64,000 nt of DNA from Agapetus fuscipes (GCA_951799405.1 OX637339.1:18042001-18106000), one strand, 5' to 3'. Positions 31,321 through 42,679 are shown, counted from the stretch's first letter. Made by a program: numbers and translations. Notes: generated by a model not told the origin, from the letters alone.

Positions 31321-32016
31321 GAACATACCATAAACGGCTCATGAATAAAAAAAGAATTACCACACAGTCGGGTTTCTGGGAAAAAGGCATTTATTTTCTT
31401 TTTATTTGTCTAATTAAACACATATTATTTTTGTATTTTACTCATACGCCCGTTTACATAATCGTTCTTCTAAGTAAGGACTCGGGTTCTAGTTCATAAT
31501 ATCCATAAAATATTAATTAATATAATTTATCAAAGTATATTTATTCCTTGAATGTACAAAATAAACCCTACATTTTTTTATTCAACCGCTGTTTGCAGTA
31601 TTCCACCTAAATATCCGGTATTCATAATTTCTCTTTGGCAACCCTGTTTTTCAGTGATTATTATCGAATGTGAGTAAATGAAAAATGGCGGCCGGTATTC
31701 GGTTTTCGACCGGACTAATTAGAGCTCTGAAATTATTAACAAACTGTCACAGCGACAGACCGCACGTTATTGCGAAATTAAATACCGGTATCCGAACAAA
31801 AATAATGTGAAGCATGTTCACGCTGTAACATGTTGGTGTGATAAGATTTGTGCTCTTAAATGAAATCGACTTTTAGTCTGAATTTTTTTTATGGAAAAAA
31901 ATTAAGTGCCGTAAAAATGGTATCGAAGTTCATGATTTTTGTGTATTTTTTTCTGTGGCTTAAAGATAGTTAGGAGTAATAATCAGTACGGCAAAAATGT
32001 TACCTTTTTGCTTATC
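31321..32016. other. No recognised feature
   Basis: AT-rich with no window repeat seen. Confidence 0.4.
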
Positions 32017-32267
32017 TATCTATAATTTAAGTTCCAAAGATATATATTATTTAAGATTTAAAATTAATATTTAATGCATGCCCACAAACAGGCACGTGTC
32101 AATTCGCGTTTACAAATGCTGCATGTGTACTTACAAATTAAAATCCAAACCTCAAATGAACATAAAATCCTAGAACTTTTTCCGACCTTCCCTGAAACTA
32201 CGGTGGCATTTGCAAAGTGAACGATTTTTTACAGTATGGCCGGTCAGCCTCACACCAACCTATAAAA
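32017..32267 (-). mobile_element. LINE-A 3' module, near full length
   Basis: CTATAATTTAAGTTCC tail to CACACCAACCTATAAA. Confidence 0.8.
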
Positions 32268-32289
32268 ACAACAAAGCCTTAAAAAGAAA

Positions 32290-32455
32290 TCGATACAAAA
32301 ATGTCAAATGTGGACTTACAAATTAAAATTCAAACCTCAAATGAACATTAACCCTACAACTCTTGCTGACCTTCCCTGAAACAGGGGTGGCATTGGTAAA
32401 AGTGAACCATTTTTTACAGTATGGGGGGTCACCCTCATACCAACCTATAGATCAA
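32290..32455 (-). mobile_element. LINE-A 3' module, tail-less
   Basis: TCAAATGTGGACTTACAAAT to CCAACCTATAGATCAA, in direct repeat with the previous copy. Confidence 0.75.
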
Positions 32456-32484
32456 ATAATGTTAGAATGACTTTTTAAAGTTTG

Positions 32485-32650
32485 TGTATTCACACGGTGA
32501 AAATTATTTTTTGTAAGAAATTATAAAAATGGAAAAAAAACACAGAGTTTTATTTTCACAAATTAAGTACCTACTTGAGGTGGAATTAAGTAAATACTCA
32601 ATTTGTGAAATTAAAACTCTTTTTTTTTTAATTTTTATAATTTATTATAA
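32485..32650. repeat. Foldback repeat
   Basis: AAATTATAAAAATGG...GAGTTTTATTTTCACAAATT (from 32518) pairs with AATTTGTGAAATTAAAACTC...AATTTTTATAATTT (to 32644). Arms are about 50 bp with A/T-run length differences. Confidence 0.7.
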
Positions 32651-32679
32651 TGTTAGAATGAAGTATTTGATTAGCCATA

Positions 32680-32745
32680 TTTTCGTGTGAGTCACACATC
32701 AAGAACCCTCTGCGAGATTGGTCTTAGCAGGGGTGACATTGGAAA
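32680..32745 (-). repeat. SINE-1 3' end joined to a module fragment
   Basis: GTGAGTCACACATCAAGAACC and CTCTGCGAGATTGGTCTT (SINE-1 complement) run straight into AGCAGGGGTGACATTGG (module complement). The 53474-54325 array has the same partners. Confidence 0.55.
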
Positions 32746-33785
32746 TTTATACGAGTTAATTAAGCTTTTATCTTTGTATATATGTATTATGTATATTACA
32801 GGTAGAATTAAATAAAAATGATTAATGTCCAGATTATTCCCTTTGTATGTTCAAGGTAATAAAATATAATGTATTAGTTATGTTTCCCGAGGTAATCTAT
32901 TGGATGGCCGGCCAAAAGTAAAGTGGCCCACTCGCGATAATATAATATTGTTATTTGTTATGAAGAGGTCGTCGTTTCGAAAAAAGTCCGGAAAAGCTGA
33001 GTTATTTACGATCTATCGGTATTTCTCCCTGTGACGGTAACATATGTAGGTGAATGAGGTAGGACAGAAAACAGGGCTGTACACGAATAGTTTTTTTTTT
33101 GTCAAGAAAAAAAAATCTGTTGGAGGGAAAATGGCTCGTGACTTTACACAGATAATATCGTGATGTCATGCAGCCGTGTCGCTAGAAAAAAGGAAAAAAA
33201 ATGGTATTTGTTGCTAAGGACGGCGGTGCTATATAAGAGTGACGTTTGCTCCGAAGGGTTTATTGATTATTTAATACATTCTGATTCTATTAAAAAAACA
33301 ATACATTTCTGTAAATAGTCGCGTATACAAGAAGAAAATATTTATTTTAACAAGTATGTAAAACAGACAGCTGTTTATAAGTTTTTATTTTTGTAAATAG
33401 TTTTTATTGTACGAGATCCCAGAGCTTGTAACGATTTTCCAAATGAACTGTTCAATTGAGCCAATGTCAAAGCCTATTTCAAAGTTTAAGGTTTTTTTTT
33501 TAATTTAAGTATAGGGTTCTTGGTGATGATGATGACAAATCAGTTTTTTCATCGGCACCATTTTGTAAAATTATGACTCCAAAGTCACCCGAAAAAATTC
33601 GTTCTACAGATCAGTTGAAATTTGGATTATAAATTAAGAAGAAATATTTTTCTCCATGTTTTCCTCAATATTTTACTTCAAACACAATTCATTTGTCTCT
33701 GTAGTGTCTATTGACTAGACCAATTTATTCTTAATATATTACACATATTTTGCATACGCTCTCTTTTTATTCCAACATATTTTTT
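32746..33785. other. No recognised feature; TATA-like site
   Basis: GCTATATAAGAG at 33229 resembles a TATA box with CCGAAGGG downstream. With no recognisable LTR ends or coding frame near it, I do not call a promoter. Confidence 0.35.
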
Positions 33786-34030
33786 GCCGCCCCCCTAACT
33801 ATTCTATATACTACCGCACGGTGCGGCACCCCGCGCCGTAGATTGTGTTCCAGTACAGGGGCGCTTTACGCCGGACCTCGGCCGGGCCAGGGCGCGCGTA
33901 TAAATCAAAAGTCCGGCATGACAAGCCCTGCCGCCTGCCGGGACCGATATTAATCCCGCACGGTCTGACAACCCTGAAACGGACTTCTAAACTGCGCGCA
34001 CAATTCATTATGACAAATCAATATTTTTAC
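33786..34030. other. GC-rich island, unclassified
   Basis: GC jumps between about 33818 and 33990 (ACCGCACGGTGCGG is a palindrome; GGCCGGGCCAGGGCGCGCG). Overlapping 60-67 codon frames on both strands have no recognisable motif. Confidence 0.35.
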
Positions 34031-34049
34031 TAAAAAAAAAATTCGGTCT

Positions 34050-34298
34050 TGATCTAATCTAATCTAAGTTGCTAAGACATGTAACATTGAGGATTCACAT
34101 TATATGCATTTACACAAGCAGACACGTATAAGTTTGCGCTTGCGCATGCTGCATGTTTACCTACAGCATAAAAACCCAAATCTCAAAAGAACATACACCC
34201 TGCAAGTGCAACTCTTGCCGACCTTTCGTGAAACAGACAAAGTGAACCATTTTTTACAGTATGGGTTGTCAGCCTCATGTCAACCTATAAGTCAAGGA
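34050..34298 (-). mobile_element. LINE-A 3' module, near full length
   Basis: GATCTAATCTAATCTAAG to CCTATAAGTCAAGGAA, with a short deletion at the CCCTG stem (CGTGAAACAGACAAAG). Confidence 0.8.
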
Positions 34299-34858
34299 AT
34301 TGTATGTAACTATTGTTTAAGTAAATGGTATGCTTGAACCCTCCTCGTACCTGTCTTGAATATGTGTGTGTCAGAAGGACCTACACCAATAATTTCTGCT
34401 GTACATTTTGGTATCATCTGTTGTTTACGGTGCGTAGTACTTATTTTTTTGTTATTCATATAACAAAATTAGCAGTTTTTTTTGTTATTTCATATGGACT
34501 TAAGTGATTCTATAGTTAAAAGTATTTGTTTTGTTATATGGAACCAAATGCAATATTTTTTTCAATAAAATATTTCAGTACTAATTGCATTATTTACATC
34601 AAGTGTTCAATTTGTCATCAAACTATACTTTCTCCTCAATAAACTCAGAACAAACTAGACTAACGTTTTTCTCAGTGGAGAAATGTCACATTTCTCTGGG
34701 AAAGCCATCCGTAGAGACTTAAGTATGACGTCACAATTTGTTATCTGTCAATGTATGTGCTGAGTCCATTTCATATTGATCCTTTTGTTTGTATTTTTTT
34801 ATTATTTGAAAAAAAAACAACATATTTTATTGTTCAAGTAATCGAGCTTAAAACAATT
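34299..34858. other. No recognised feature
   Basis: AT-rich linker before a possible LINE remnant. Confidence 0.4.
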
Positions 34859-35625
34859 GTAAAAATAATGTCATTAATTCTAAAATTAGTTCTCTTAGTT
34901 CCTTATCGCACTGTATCCACACATACATCTACACACTTCTACAGCCCACTAATACGTATTCAACGTTTGGGTAATATATACAATGAAATAGATTCTGACA
35001 CTCATACAAATCCTAAAACATACAAATATAATTTAATTAAGTACTTAAACTCCCATGGTACATAATAAGTACATAATAATTATTGTAGAGTTGCATCTCA
35101 TATAATATTGTACTGTACTATTGTTTACTCTAGTTTTATCAAATTTCTAGTTTATTTTTGTTACTTTAATATAAGACCTTGCTTTTTCTTTTTTGTTTTT
35201 TTTTTTTTTGTTTTATCTTTGTTTTTATTTTTTATTTTCTACTTATTTTGTTAACTTTTTTGCAATGTATTTCAATTTTTGTTTACCCTCATCTGTGCGT
35301 TCTTTTATTTTACCCAAGTTTTAATATTATTACTTGATCATGCTCTTATTGCTCTATATGCTATATGCTCATTGCTCTTATGTTTTTCTTCTTTCTTTCT
35401 CTCTTATGTTTTTCTCTTCATCTTCTTACTTTTTGCATAAATATCTTCTACTTTTATTCTGTAGTAATCTTATTGTAAGCTTTATTTTGTAGTAATCTGT
35501 TTTATTTTGATACTGTTATGTCTATAATGTATTTTTATTTCTATTTTTGTATACATGTAAAAGGCACAATGTGCCGTTAAAGAATGAATAAATAAATAAA
35601 TAAATAAATAAATAAAAATGCATAT
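34859..35625 (+). pseudogene. Possible LINE C-terminal fragment with 3' untranslated region
   Basis: The frame ending at 35065 reads SPLIRIQRLGNIYNEID then KYNLIKYLN, the kind of basic, helical ending seen in Jockey-like LINE proteins. A T-rich stretch follows and the element ends AAAGGCACAATGTGCCG, TTAAAGAATG and an AATA repeat (35586-35616). AGGCACAATGTGCC is a near-palindrome that may be the terminal hairpin. Assignment is tentative. Confidence 0.45.
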
Positions 35626-36092
35626 CAAGTTTTTATTCACATTTTGTCACACATGTAAAATCAACAATCCCGGTTTAGAAGCGCCCCATTCGGACAGCTA
35701 GAGCCAGCTTTGCAAAACCCTGACAGATTCGCCGGGCTGGGCAAAAACAAAAATGTGTGTGTGTGCCAACCCTGCTTCTCCCACTCAGACCAGCGCGCCA
35801 GTAATTAATGTTATCCCTGACCAACAACAAAAAAAAACAGCACAACACATTTTTTTTTTTTACACTTATTTTATTATTTTTATTTATTTTTTGGCAACCC
35901 TGCCACCGTTTAACAAACATAACTCGAGTTTTGAGTAAATTAAAAAATACTTTGGCGCGTCTGAAATGAAATATTTATTTACTTTACAAAATTCTTTCCT
36001 TTATTTTTAATGCAAATGCAGGATTTAGTGTAAAACATTTTGAATATGAGAAAGGACTTTAAATCTCAAAAATTGAGTTAATATATATCTCC
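35626..36092. other. No recognised feature
   Basis: No shared repeats or coding motif seen. Confidence 0.4.
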
Positions 36093-36343
36093 ACCTTAAA
36101 GGTAAAACTAAATAAGTGCTGATTATCTGATTTGAGAAAACGTAGATAAAACATTTTATTGTGTGAAGTTTTTCATAGTAAGTGAACTAATTATAAGGAA
36201 GTGCTCATGATAAACTTTTAGACCACAGATTTTCACATTTTTTTGTATTTTCTCTTGTACTTAGAAAATAGGAAAAAATGTTAATTTATCTGAGAAACCC
36301 ATGTAAGCTTAGTATGTCACTTATTTAGTTTTACTTTTAAGGT
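36093..36343. mobile_element. MITE-1, most complete copy
   Basis: Inverted ends ACCTTAAAGGTAAAACTAAAT and its near-complement (to 36343). The interior has GTAAGTGAACTAATT and TCTGAGAAACCCATG. 251 bp, no coding capacity. TSD not resolved by eye. Confidence 0.75.
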
Positions 36344-36355
36344 ATCGATGTACGT

Positions 36356-36639
36356 TAATATGTCTTTGCAACTTTGATTGTTCCTTGACTTATAGGTTGG
36401 TATGCGGCTGACCATCCATGCTGTAAAAATGGTCCACTTTGCCAATGTCACCCCTGTTTCAGGGAAGGACGGCAAGAGTTGCAGGGTGTATACCCATTTG
36501 AGATTTGGTTTTTATGTTGAAGGTTCACATGAGGCATGTGCAAGCGCGAACTTGTTACGTGTCTGGTTGTGGGAATGCATGTAATGTGAATCTCCAATGT
36601 ATTATATCTTTGCAACTTAGATTAGATTGGATTAGATTC
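36356..36639 (+). mobile_element. LINE-A 3' module, full, preceded by a module 3' end
   Basis: 36356-36382 is a module tail (ATATGTCTTTGCAACTTTG). The full copy starts TTCCTTGACTTATAGGTTGG at 36383 and ends TTAGATTAGATTGGATTAG. It has a 60-codon frame broken by one inserted base near 36554. Confidence 0.85.
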
Positions 36640-36685
36640 AACAATTGCCTTACCACATTTTTTTCATTATATACCTAAAATATAT

Positions 36686-37004
36686 AATGTCAATTGCAAA
36701 GATGTATTTACATTTAAGTCACATGTTTAATGCATGCCCACAAGTAGGCACATGCAAGTTTGCGCTTAACATGCTGCTGTCTAAGTCTAAATCTAAATCT
36801 TAGCTGCAAAGGTTTATATCATTTCATATTGATCGCATTCGCACAAGCAGGCATGTATAAGTTTGCGCTTACACATGCCGCATGTGGACCTGCAATATAA
36901 AAACCAAATCTCAAATGATTATAAGCCCTGCAACTCTTGCCGACCTTTCCTGAAACAGGGGTAGCATTGGCAAAGTGAACCATTTATTACAGTATGGGTG
37001 GTCA
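36686..37004 (-). mobile_element. Two LINE-A 3' module pieces in direct repeat
   Basis: 36686-36778 is a tail-side fragment. 36779-37004 runs from TCTAAGTCTAAATCTAAATC to CAGTATGGGTGGTCA, lacking the last 35 bp. Confidence 0.8.
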
Positions 37005-37332
37005 TTTAAACACAAATCTTTCACATGTCGGCATTTTTTCAAATTCCCTACATTCGTTTCGAAATATGGTGAGAAAAATATGCTTCTAAAGAGTCAATCC
37101 ACAATCTCACGGTTTTTAATAACTTTTTCTTTTTCCCCTTTCTTTTATGATTTTATTTTGGTATTATTTTATTTTCATTTCAATTTTAGTTTTATTGTCT
37201 TTATCTTGTAGTTCTAATAATTGGAATATTCCAATGGATCTCAAGGTCTACATTTACTTCAATTTTATCAACATCACATTTGTATAATCACTGTTTAAAT
37301 AAATAAATAAATAAAAAATAAAATTATATATT
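37005..37332. other. AT-rich segment with AATA microsatellite
   Basis: AAATAAATAAATAAATAAA at 37294-37312, possibly the tail of an unrecognised retroposon. Confidence 0.4.
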
Positions 37333-37543
37333 GTCGATCTTATGGCCGCGGGGATCAAGACAGGTTATTTGGAACCGGATAACGCTGGTTCGAATCCCGC
37401 GACGATAACTTCGACCTGGTTCAACAGATGCCGTTGCATGCACACAAGCTTCTGCTTTCGCATGAAGACAACTGGCCAGGCAAAATAGGTTGGTGGATTG
37501 CATTCCTTTCCACAAATCTATTTAAAAAATAATAATAATAATG
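37333..37543 (+). mobile_element. SINE-3 (tRNA-headed)
   Basis: tRNA-like head: ATGGCCGCGGGGATCAAG in the box A region, GGTTCGAATCCC as box B about 45 bases later. Body GACGATAACTTCGACC to CAAAATAGGTTGGTGG; A/T-rich tail with an AAT repeat. Confidence 0.7.
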
Positions 37544-37654
37544 ATATAATAATAATTTGTTTTTGTGGTTTATTTTTTAATTAGAGCATTTTTTCAGTCA
37601 CGCGCCTCCGATAATCATCGAAATGCAGTCTACATACGATCACTTTACATTCAA

Positions 37655-37770
37655 CATTCATGCATGATGATTTTTAGATAAGACGTTAGCTACGTCGCTA
37701 ACGAAACGTCGAGTATTATAACGGTTCGTCTAATATCCGATAATTAAAATCTTCTATGTAAGTTACGAAA
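37655..37770 (+). repeat. Foldback-family fragment
   Basis: GACGTTAGC/GCTAAC hairpin followed by GAAACGTCGAG and ATTATAACGGTTCGTC, matching the loop of 30911-31120 and ending ATATCCGATAATTAAA. Confidence 0.6.
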
Positions 37771-37805
37771 ACATGTCGACATTTAAAGCTTATATTCCAT
37801 GCACC

Positions 37806-38071
37806 CCTTCTTGACTTATAGGTTGGTATGAGGCTGACCATCCATACTGTAAAAAAAATAGTAAACTTTTCCAATGTCACCCCCTTTTCAGGGAAGGTCG
37901 AGAAAAGTTGCAGGGTTTCTGTTTATTTAAAATTTGGATTTTAATTTGTAAGTACACATTCAGCATTTGTAAGCGTGACCTTACACATGTCTGTTTGTGA
38001 GCATGCATTTTATATGAGTTTGGAATGTTAATATATTTTTGCATCTTAGATTATAGATAGATCATAGATTG
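37806..38071 (+). mobile_element. LINE-A 3' module, full length
   Basis: CTTGACTTATAGGTTGGTATG to GCATCTTAGATTATAGATAG. Confidence 0.8.
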
Positions 38072-38228
38072 TTGATGCTCACAGGCAGACATGTGTAAGC
38101 TCACGCTTACAAATGCTGAATGTGTACTTACAAATTAAAATCCAAACCTTAAATAAACAGTAACCCGGCAACACTTGTCGACCTTCCCTGAAAAAAGGGT
38201 GACATTGGAAAAGTAAACCATTTTTTTC
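38072..38228 (-). mobile_element. LINE-A 3' module, inverted partner
   Basis: GATTGTTGATGCTCACAGGC to GGAAAAGTAAACCATTTT. Tail-to-tail with the preceding copy and truncated. Confidence 0.75.
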
Positions 38229-38504
38229 GCGCTTCCGCATGTTGCATAAAAATGCAAAAATCATCATCCTATATAATTTTTGCAATTAAAACAGTGTTGA
38301 ATGTTGAACGATCGTCTGTTGAAGCTATAAATCGCTTAATTGGAAATTTCGTCCCAATTTATTCATAGCATCCCATGTGCGAATTTCCATAATTCGTGCA
38401 TTTTATCACTGAAACTATCCAAACCTTTTAATTGGACAAAAAAATAATGGCCAATTGTTTTTACAACATTTATTTATTGGAATGGTGTTTACAAATGTGA
38501 AAGA

Positions 38505-38578
38505 ATGAAATGAATGGGAATGCATTTAGTTTGAATCGTAAATGTAATAAATCTTTGCAACGTAGATTATAGATATAT
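38505..38578 (+). mobile_element. LINE-A 3' module, 3' end
   Basis: AATGGGAATGCATTTAGTTTG to GCAACGTAGATTATAGAT. Confidence 0.65.
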
Positions 38579-38694
38579 ACAAGGTAGTGTAGATCCGAAG
38601 AAGCCACACACAGTAGTAGCGAAACGTAAGTAAGAGAGTAAGAAATGAGAAAGAAACCATGTACCACGGTGAAAGCCCAAAAGAACAATATCGA

Positions 38695-39275
38695 CGTCAC
38701 TGTAAACTGTAACTGTAACTCTGTCGCCATTCTTCTAGGGATGGCCATTTCTTTCTTTTCCTACATACCTCTTTCAATTCATTCATATCCATCACCCTTT
38801 TCCTATATTTTCATCTTTTACACTAATTTTGTATATCCCATTTTTTTCACAATATCCTCAATCTAGTCACTCTATACTTTTCTCGGTCGTCCCTCACCTC
38901 TTTTTCCTTCCACACTTTCTCTGTTTATATGCTTTGTCAGTCTATCATCATTCATTTTTTCCACTTGCCCAAACCATTCCCTCATTTTGTACCTTAACTT
39001 TCACATCCTCTTTCACTTACATTCTTTCTTTACCCATTCATTCCTTACTCTTTCCTTCAGAGTCTTTTCTAACCTGCTTCTCAAATGCTTCATTTCCACC
39101 GTACATACTTTACTTATTTCACTGTCCACGCTTTACTTCCATACATCAAAGTCGGTAAAAGTATGCCATAGTATACAGCCATTCTCAAATCCATCGTCAG
39201 CCGCTTGTTCTTTGCTATTCATCCTATTGCACCGACTACTTGCTTTCCCTTACGATTTTCCCTGTGTTTTTTTTG
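38695..39275 (-). pseudogene. LINE-B, long C-terminal fragment with 3' end
   Basis: Minus strand. The 3' end with ACAGTTACAGTTTACAG repeats is at 38700-38720, then GGCGACAGAGTTACAG-type sequence. The coding region extends back to about 39270 through GGTTTGGGCAAGTGG (RWFG motif), CATACTTTTACCG and CTTTGATGTATGG. The frame is broken several times. It ends at a SINE-1 head. Confidence 0.7.
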
Positions 39276-39377
39276 AAAATATAAATGATTTTTTTTTTTG
39301 GGCTCCGCTGGAATTCGAACCCACAACCTTCTATTTACGAGTCAGAAGTTTTAACCACTAGACTACGGACCGGTCTC
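39276..39377 (-). mobile_element. SINE-1 tRNA head
   Basis: GGGCTCCGCTGGAATTCGAAC to CTAGACTACGGACCGGTCTC. Head and start of core only. Confidence 0.75.
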
Positions 39378-39547
39378 ATTTAGGCTCAGTGTTGGTTACA
39401 ATTAGTCGTTGCGTACTTGTCTCCTCTTTATAAGGAGATTATTCACTGTGTAATCTAATATGCTTCACATTCCCACCGCCCCCCACTCATCGTAATGGAC
39501 CAGGAGTGCGATGCGAGTGCGCCCTAATGCAATTCATCACGTGGGAT

Positions 39548-40072
39548 CAAGCGCGGATCATCCGCAGTGCTAAATGTCAAACTGGCTTAGAATCACAATT
39601 ACCTACATGCAAACTTAGCTGCATGATGGCGCTAAGTATGTGTCTATACCGAAAAATGCTTCGGATCTCTTGGCGTGATCGAGTCACCAATGAAGAAGTC
39701 CCTCAACGAATGCGCACTACAAAGGAGCTCCTGCCTACCATTAAGCAGAGAAAGCTAATGTACTTCGGTCACATTATGAGAAATGAGAAGTACCGTCTCC
39801 TTCATCTTATCATTCAGGGTAAGATTGAGGGTAGAAGATATCAGGGACGCCGAAGGACATCGTGGCTGAAGAACCTGCGACAGTGGTTCGGCAGAAGCAC
39901 CAAGTCCCTGTTTCGAGCCGCAGCATCTAAAATCAAAATAGCTATGATGATTGCCGATCTTTGTTAGAAGTGGCACAAAAAGAAGAAGAAGGGGCCACGT
40001 AATGTTCAGGATAGGAGTCAATGAGTAATGTAAAAGACTCACCAAATTCCAGTACTGTTCTGCTTCGATTGT
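39548..40072 (+). repeat. Tandem duplication, copy 1, split by LINE-E
   Basis: GATCAAGCGCGGATCATCCG to CTTAGCTGCAT, then after the LINE-E insertion GGGGCCACGTAATGTTC to TGTTCTGCTTCG. Confidence 0.85.
39625..39990 (+). pseudogene. LINE-E C-terminal fragment
   Basis: Inside the frame ending at 39966: KMLRISWRDRV, NEEVPQRM, RKLMYFGHIMRNEKYRLL, then GRRRTSWLKNLRQWFG and FRAAASKIKIAMM. This is a C-terminal region very common in insect endonuclease-RT LINEs. The tail is an AAG repeat at 39979-39990. The first 40 codons of the frame are flanking DNA, so the open frame is a chimera created by insertion. Confidence 0.8.
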
Positions 40073-40086
40073 TTTATAACAAGTCT

Positions 40087-40246
40087 AGATCAAGCGCGGA
40101 TCATCCGCAGTGCTGAATGTAAAACTGGCTTAGAATCACAATTACCTACATACAAACTTAGTTGCATTTTGGGGCCAAGTCATGTTCAGGATAGGAGTCA
40201 ATAAGTTATTTAAAGGACTCACCAAATTCCAGTACTCTTTTGCTTC
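40087..40246 (+). repeat. Tandem duplication, copy 2 (unoccupied site)
   Basis: Same sequence as 39548-40072 without LINE-E; the site reads TTAGTTGCATTTTGGGGCC. Confidence 0.85.
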
Positions 40247-40247
40247 T

Positions 40248-40499
40248 AAATCTAAGTCTAAGTTGCAAAGATATGTATCATTTGAGGTTCATATCAAATG
40301 TATTCCCATAAGCAGACGCGCATAATTTCACGCTCACACATGCCGCATGTGGACCTACAATATAAAAACCCAATCTCAAATGAACATAAGCCCTGCAACT
40401 CTTGCCGACCTTCCCTGAAACAGGGGTGACATTGGCAAAATGAACCATTTTTTACAGTATGGGTGGTCAGCCGCATACCAACCTATAAGTCAAGGAACA
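40248..40499 (-). mobile_element. LINE-A 3' module, full length
   Basis: AAATCTAAGTCTAAGTTGC to CCTATAAGTCAAGGAAC. Close to 12416-12661 and 47929-48130. Confidence 0.9.
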
Positions 40500-40662
40500 A
40501 GATTATAAATATATAAATATAGATTATAAATATGTATTAACAGTGGCGGCTGGTCTGTAATGTAGGCGCCTAAGGTCAAGAATAAATTTTTCATTTTCAT
40601 AGATGTTTTGTAGATTTTCTAGTGTTTGTTTGTTTGTATAAATGGATGTAATTAATTGCTTG

Positions 40663-40910
40663 TATTCCTTGACTTATATGTTGTAAAAAATGTAAACCCA
40701 TACTGTAAAAAATGGTTCACTTTGCTAATGTCACCCCTGTGTCGGGAAAGGTCGGCAAAACTTGTAGGGCTTATGTTCATTTGCGGTTTGGATCTCATTT
40801 GTAAGTACACATTCAGCATTTGTAAGCGCAAACTTCACGTGTTTGTTTGTGGGCATGCATTTGAGAACTTAAAATGAACATATCCTTGCAACTTAGATTA
40901 TAGATTATTG
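40663..40910 (+). mobile_element. LINE-A 3' module, full length with altered 5' part
   Basis: ATTCCTTGACTTATATGTTG to CTTGCAACTTAGATTATAG. The GGTATGAGGCTGACC segment is replaced by an imperfect repeat of the TGTAAAAAATG block. Confidence 0.8.
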
Positions 40911-41215
40911 ATAAAATATCTTCGATATCCCCGTTTCTGCACACATTTGTTTATTGTACACAAAAAAAATGAGTAAATTGATAGAATAGTAAATGTCAAA
41001 TTTAATTTTACATTTTTCCATCCCGTAGCTTCACTAAAAGCTTGTGTACCTTCCCCGCAGAAAGCCTGATTGATTTACATTTATTTTTTACAAACCTGCA
41101 ATTCGATTTTTCAGTTTATTTATTTTCAATTATTATTATTACTAGTACAACATTTTCAAGAAATTCGCAGACTATCTGAAAATACCATCACCTTGAGTAT
41201 TAAACAATTAAAATA
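40911..41215. other. No recognised feature
   Basis: AT-rich linker. Confidence 0.4.
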
Positions 41216-41462
41216 CCATAATCTAAGTTGTAGAGATATATTAGCATTGAAAGCTCATATCAAATGCATGCCCACAAACAAATACGTGTAGTTCGTGCTT
41301 ACAAATGGTAAATGTGTACTTGCAAATAAAATTTAAACCTCAAATTAACATAAACCGTACAACTTTTGCCGACCTTCCCTGACACAGGGGTAACATTGCC
41401 AAAGTGAGCCTTTTTTTACGGTATGTGTGGTCAGCCTTTTACCAACCTATAAGTCAAGGAAT
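41216..41462 (-). mobile_element. LINE-A 3' module, full length
   Basis: CATAATCTAAGTTGTAGAG to CCTATAAGTCAAGGAATA. Confidence 0.8.
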
Positions 41463-41518
41463 ATACTCCCTTCTAAAATTTATAAGCTAAGTTGCTAAGG
41501 TATACTGACGTTTTATTT

Positions 41519-41598
41519 ATTCCTTGGCTTATAGGTTGGTATGAGGCTGACAATTTAAGCGTAGGCGCGAGGAAACACGCAAACTGCATTAAATATGA
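41519..41598 (+). mobile_element. LINE-A 3' module, internally deleted
   Basis: TTCCTTGGCTTATAGGTTGG, GAGGCTGACAA, then a 3' part GCGTAGGCGCGAGGAAACACG, ATTAAATATGAATC. Confidence 0.6.
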
Positions 41599-41600
41599 AT

Positions 41601-41858
41601 CTTCTATAATCTATAATCTAAGTTGCAAAGACATATAAACTTGACATATAGACTGCATGCCCACAAACAGACACGTGTAAGACCTCGCGTACAAAATCTG
41701 CATATTGTGCATTAAAAAAACAAACCTCAAATGAACATAAGCCCAGCAACTTTTGCCGTCCTTCCCTGAAAGAGGGGTGACATTGTTAAAGTTTTTTGTT
41801 AAACATTTTTTGTTAAACATTTTTTTGCAGCATGGGGGGTCAGCCTAATACTAACCTT
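41601..41858 (-). mobile_element. LINE-A 3' module, near full length
   Basis: TCTATAATCTATAATCTAAG to CAGCCTAATACTAACCTTT. Contains a duplicated TTGTTAAACATTTTT at 41795-41822. Confidence 0.8.
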
Positions 41859-42364
41859 TTATGAAATCTGAAATATTATCCCTTCATTTCTGGAAAAAAA
41901 TAAAACTTCCACACGTTACATGCGATCTCTTCGTAGACAACGAAGTAAGTAATTTCACTGTATGTACTGCTTATTTGCGTGTGCCATTTTTAAGATCATT
42001 TGCCTTTCGCTTCCCCCCTATTTCGCATACTTTTCCAATACCAAATCAAACTAAACTCATAAAAATCCACTCGTCTCCCTCTTATCCTTTGATCGCGCGT
42101 ATGCTCCGTCTCTCTCGGGCTCGTTCTAGACAAATGGCCTACCAAATGAAGTGGAAGAGAGATTTTCTCAGAGGAAATTACGTATGTAGAGAGGGCGTAT
42201 GTATGAAAAAAATATGAAAGTCAACGGTTCCCAAAGTTTTTCGCTTATCTTGTCGGATTATCTGCTGCCACGAGAAATTGGTCAAAGACAATCGGAACAT
42301 GAACGAGTCGATCCCACGACTTTTGGATCGACGGTATTTTTTCTTTAAAAAAAAGATTGTATTG
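41859..42364. other. No recognised feature
   Basis: A 118-codon frame at 41861-42217 is Arg/Ser-rich in its second half without a recognisable domain. Confidence 0.35.
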
Positions 42365-42648
42365 TGAGAGGAATGCGATTCACCAACCTTGTCTGCTGTC
42401 AGAAACAGGTATAAATATCATCAATCAATATTTTTGTATTGTATATTATTTTTTAAATAGATTTGTGGAAAGGAATGCAATCCACCAACCTTTTTTGCCT
42501 GGCCAGTTGTCTTCATGTGAAAGCAGAAGCTTGTGTGCATGCAACGGCATCTGTTGAACCATGGTCGAAGTTATCGTCGCGAGATTCGAACCAACGTTAT
42601 CCGGTTCCGAATAACCGACTTGATTCCCGCGGCCATGACACCGACTAT
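42365..42648 (-). mobile_element. SINE-3, with a second partial copy
   Basis: Full copy at 42449-42648, inverted: box B complement AGATTCGAACCAACG, head end GCGGCCATGACACCGAC, body AAGCTTGTGTGCATGCAAC. 42365-42410 (GAATGCGATTCACCAACC) is a truncated duplicate of its 3' part. Confidence 0.7.
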
Positions 42649-42679
42649 ATTGTAATGAATTATTAATTAATAATAATTA

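Noticed and set aside
33229..33245. TATA box as a real promoter
   Set aside because: No coding frame, LTR boundary or transcript evidence nearby.
38590..38635. Another hammerhead-like core (CCGAAGAAG ... GCGAAACG)
   Set aside because: The first box is altered and the hairpin pairs poorly; similarity is too weak to count.
41861..42217. 118-codon open frame as a gene
   Set aside because: No recognisable motif, no codon signal visible by eye, and no splice or start context; equally long chance frames occur in this window.
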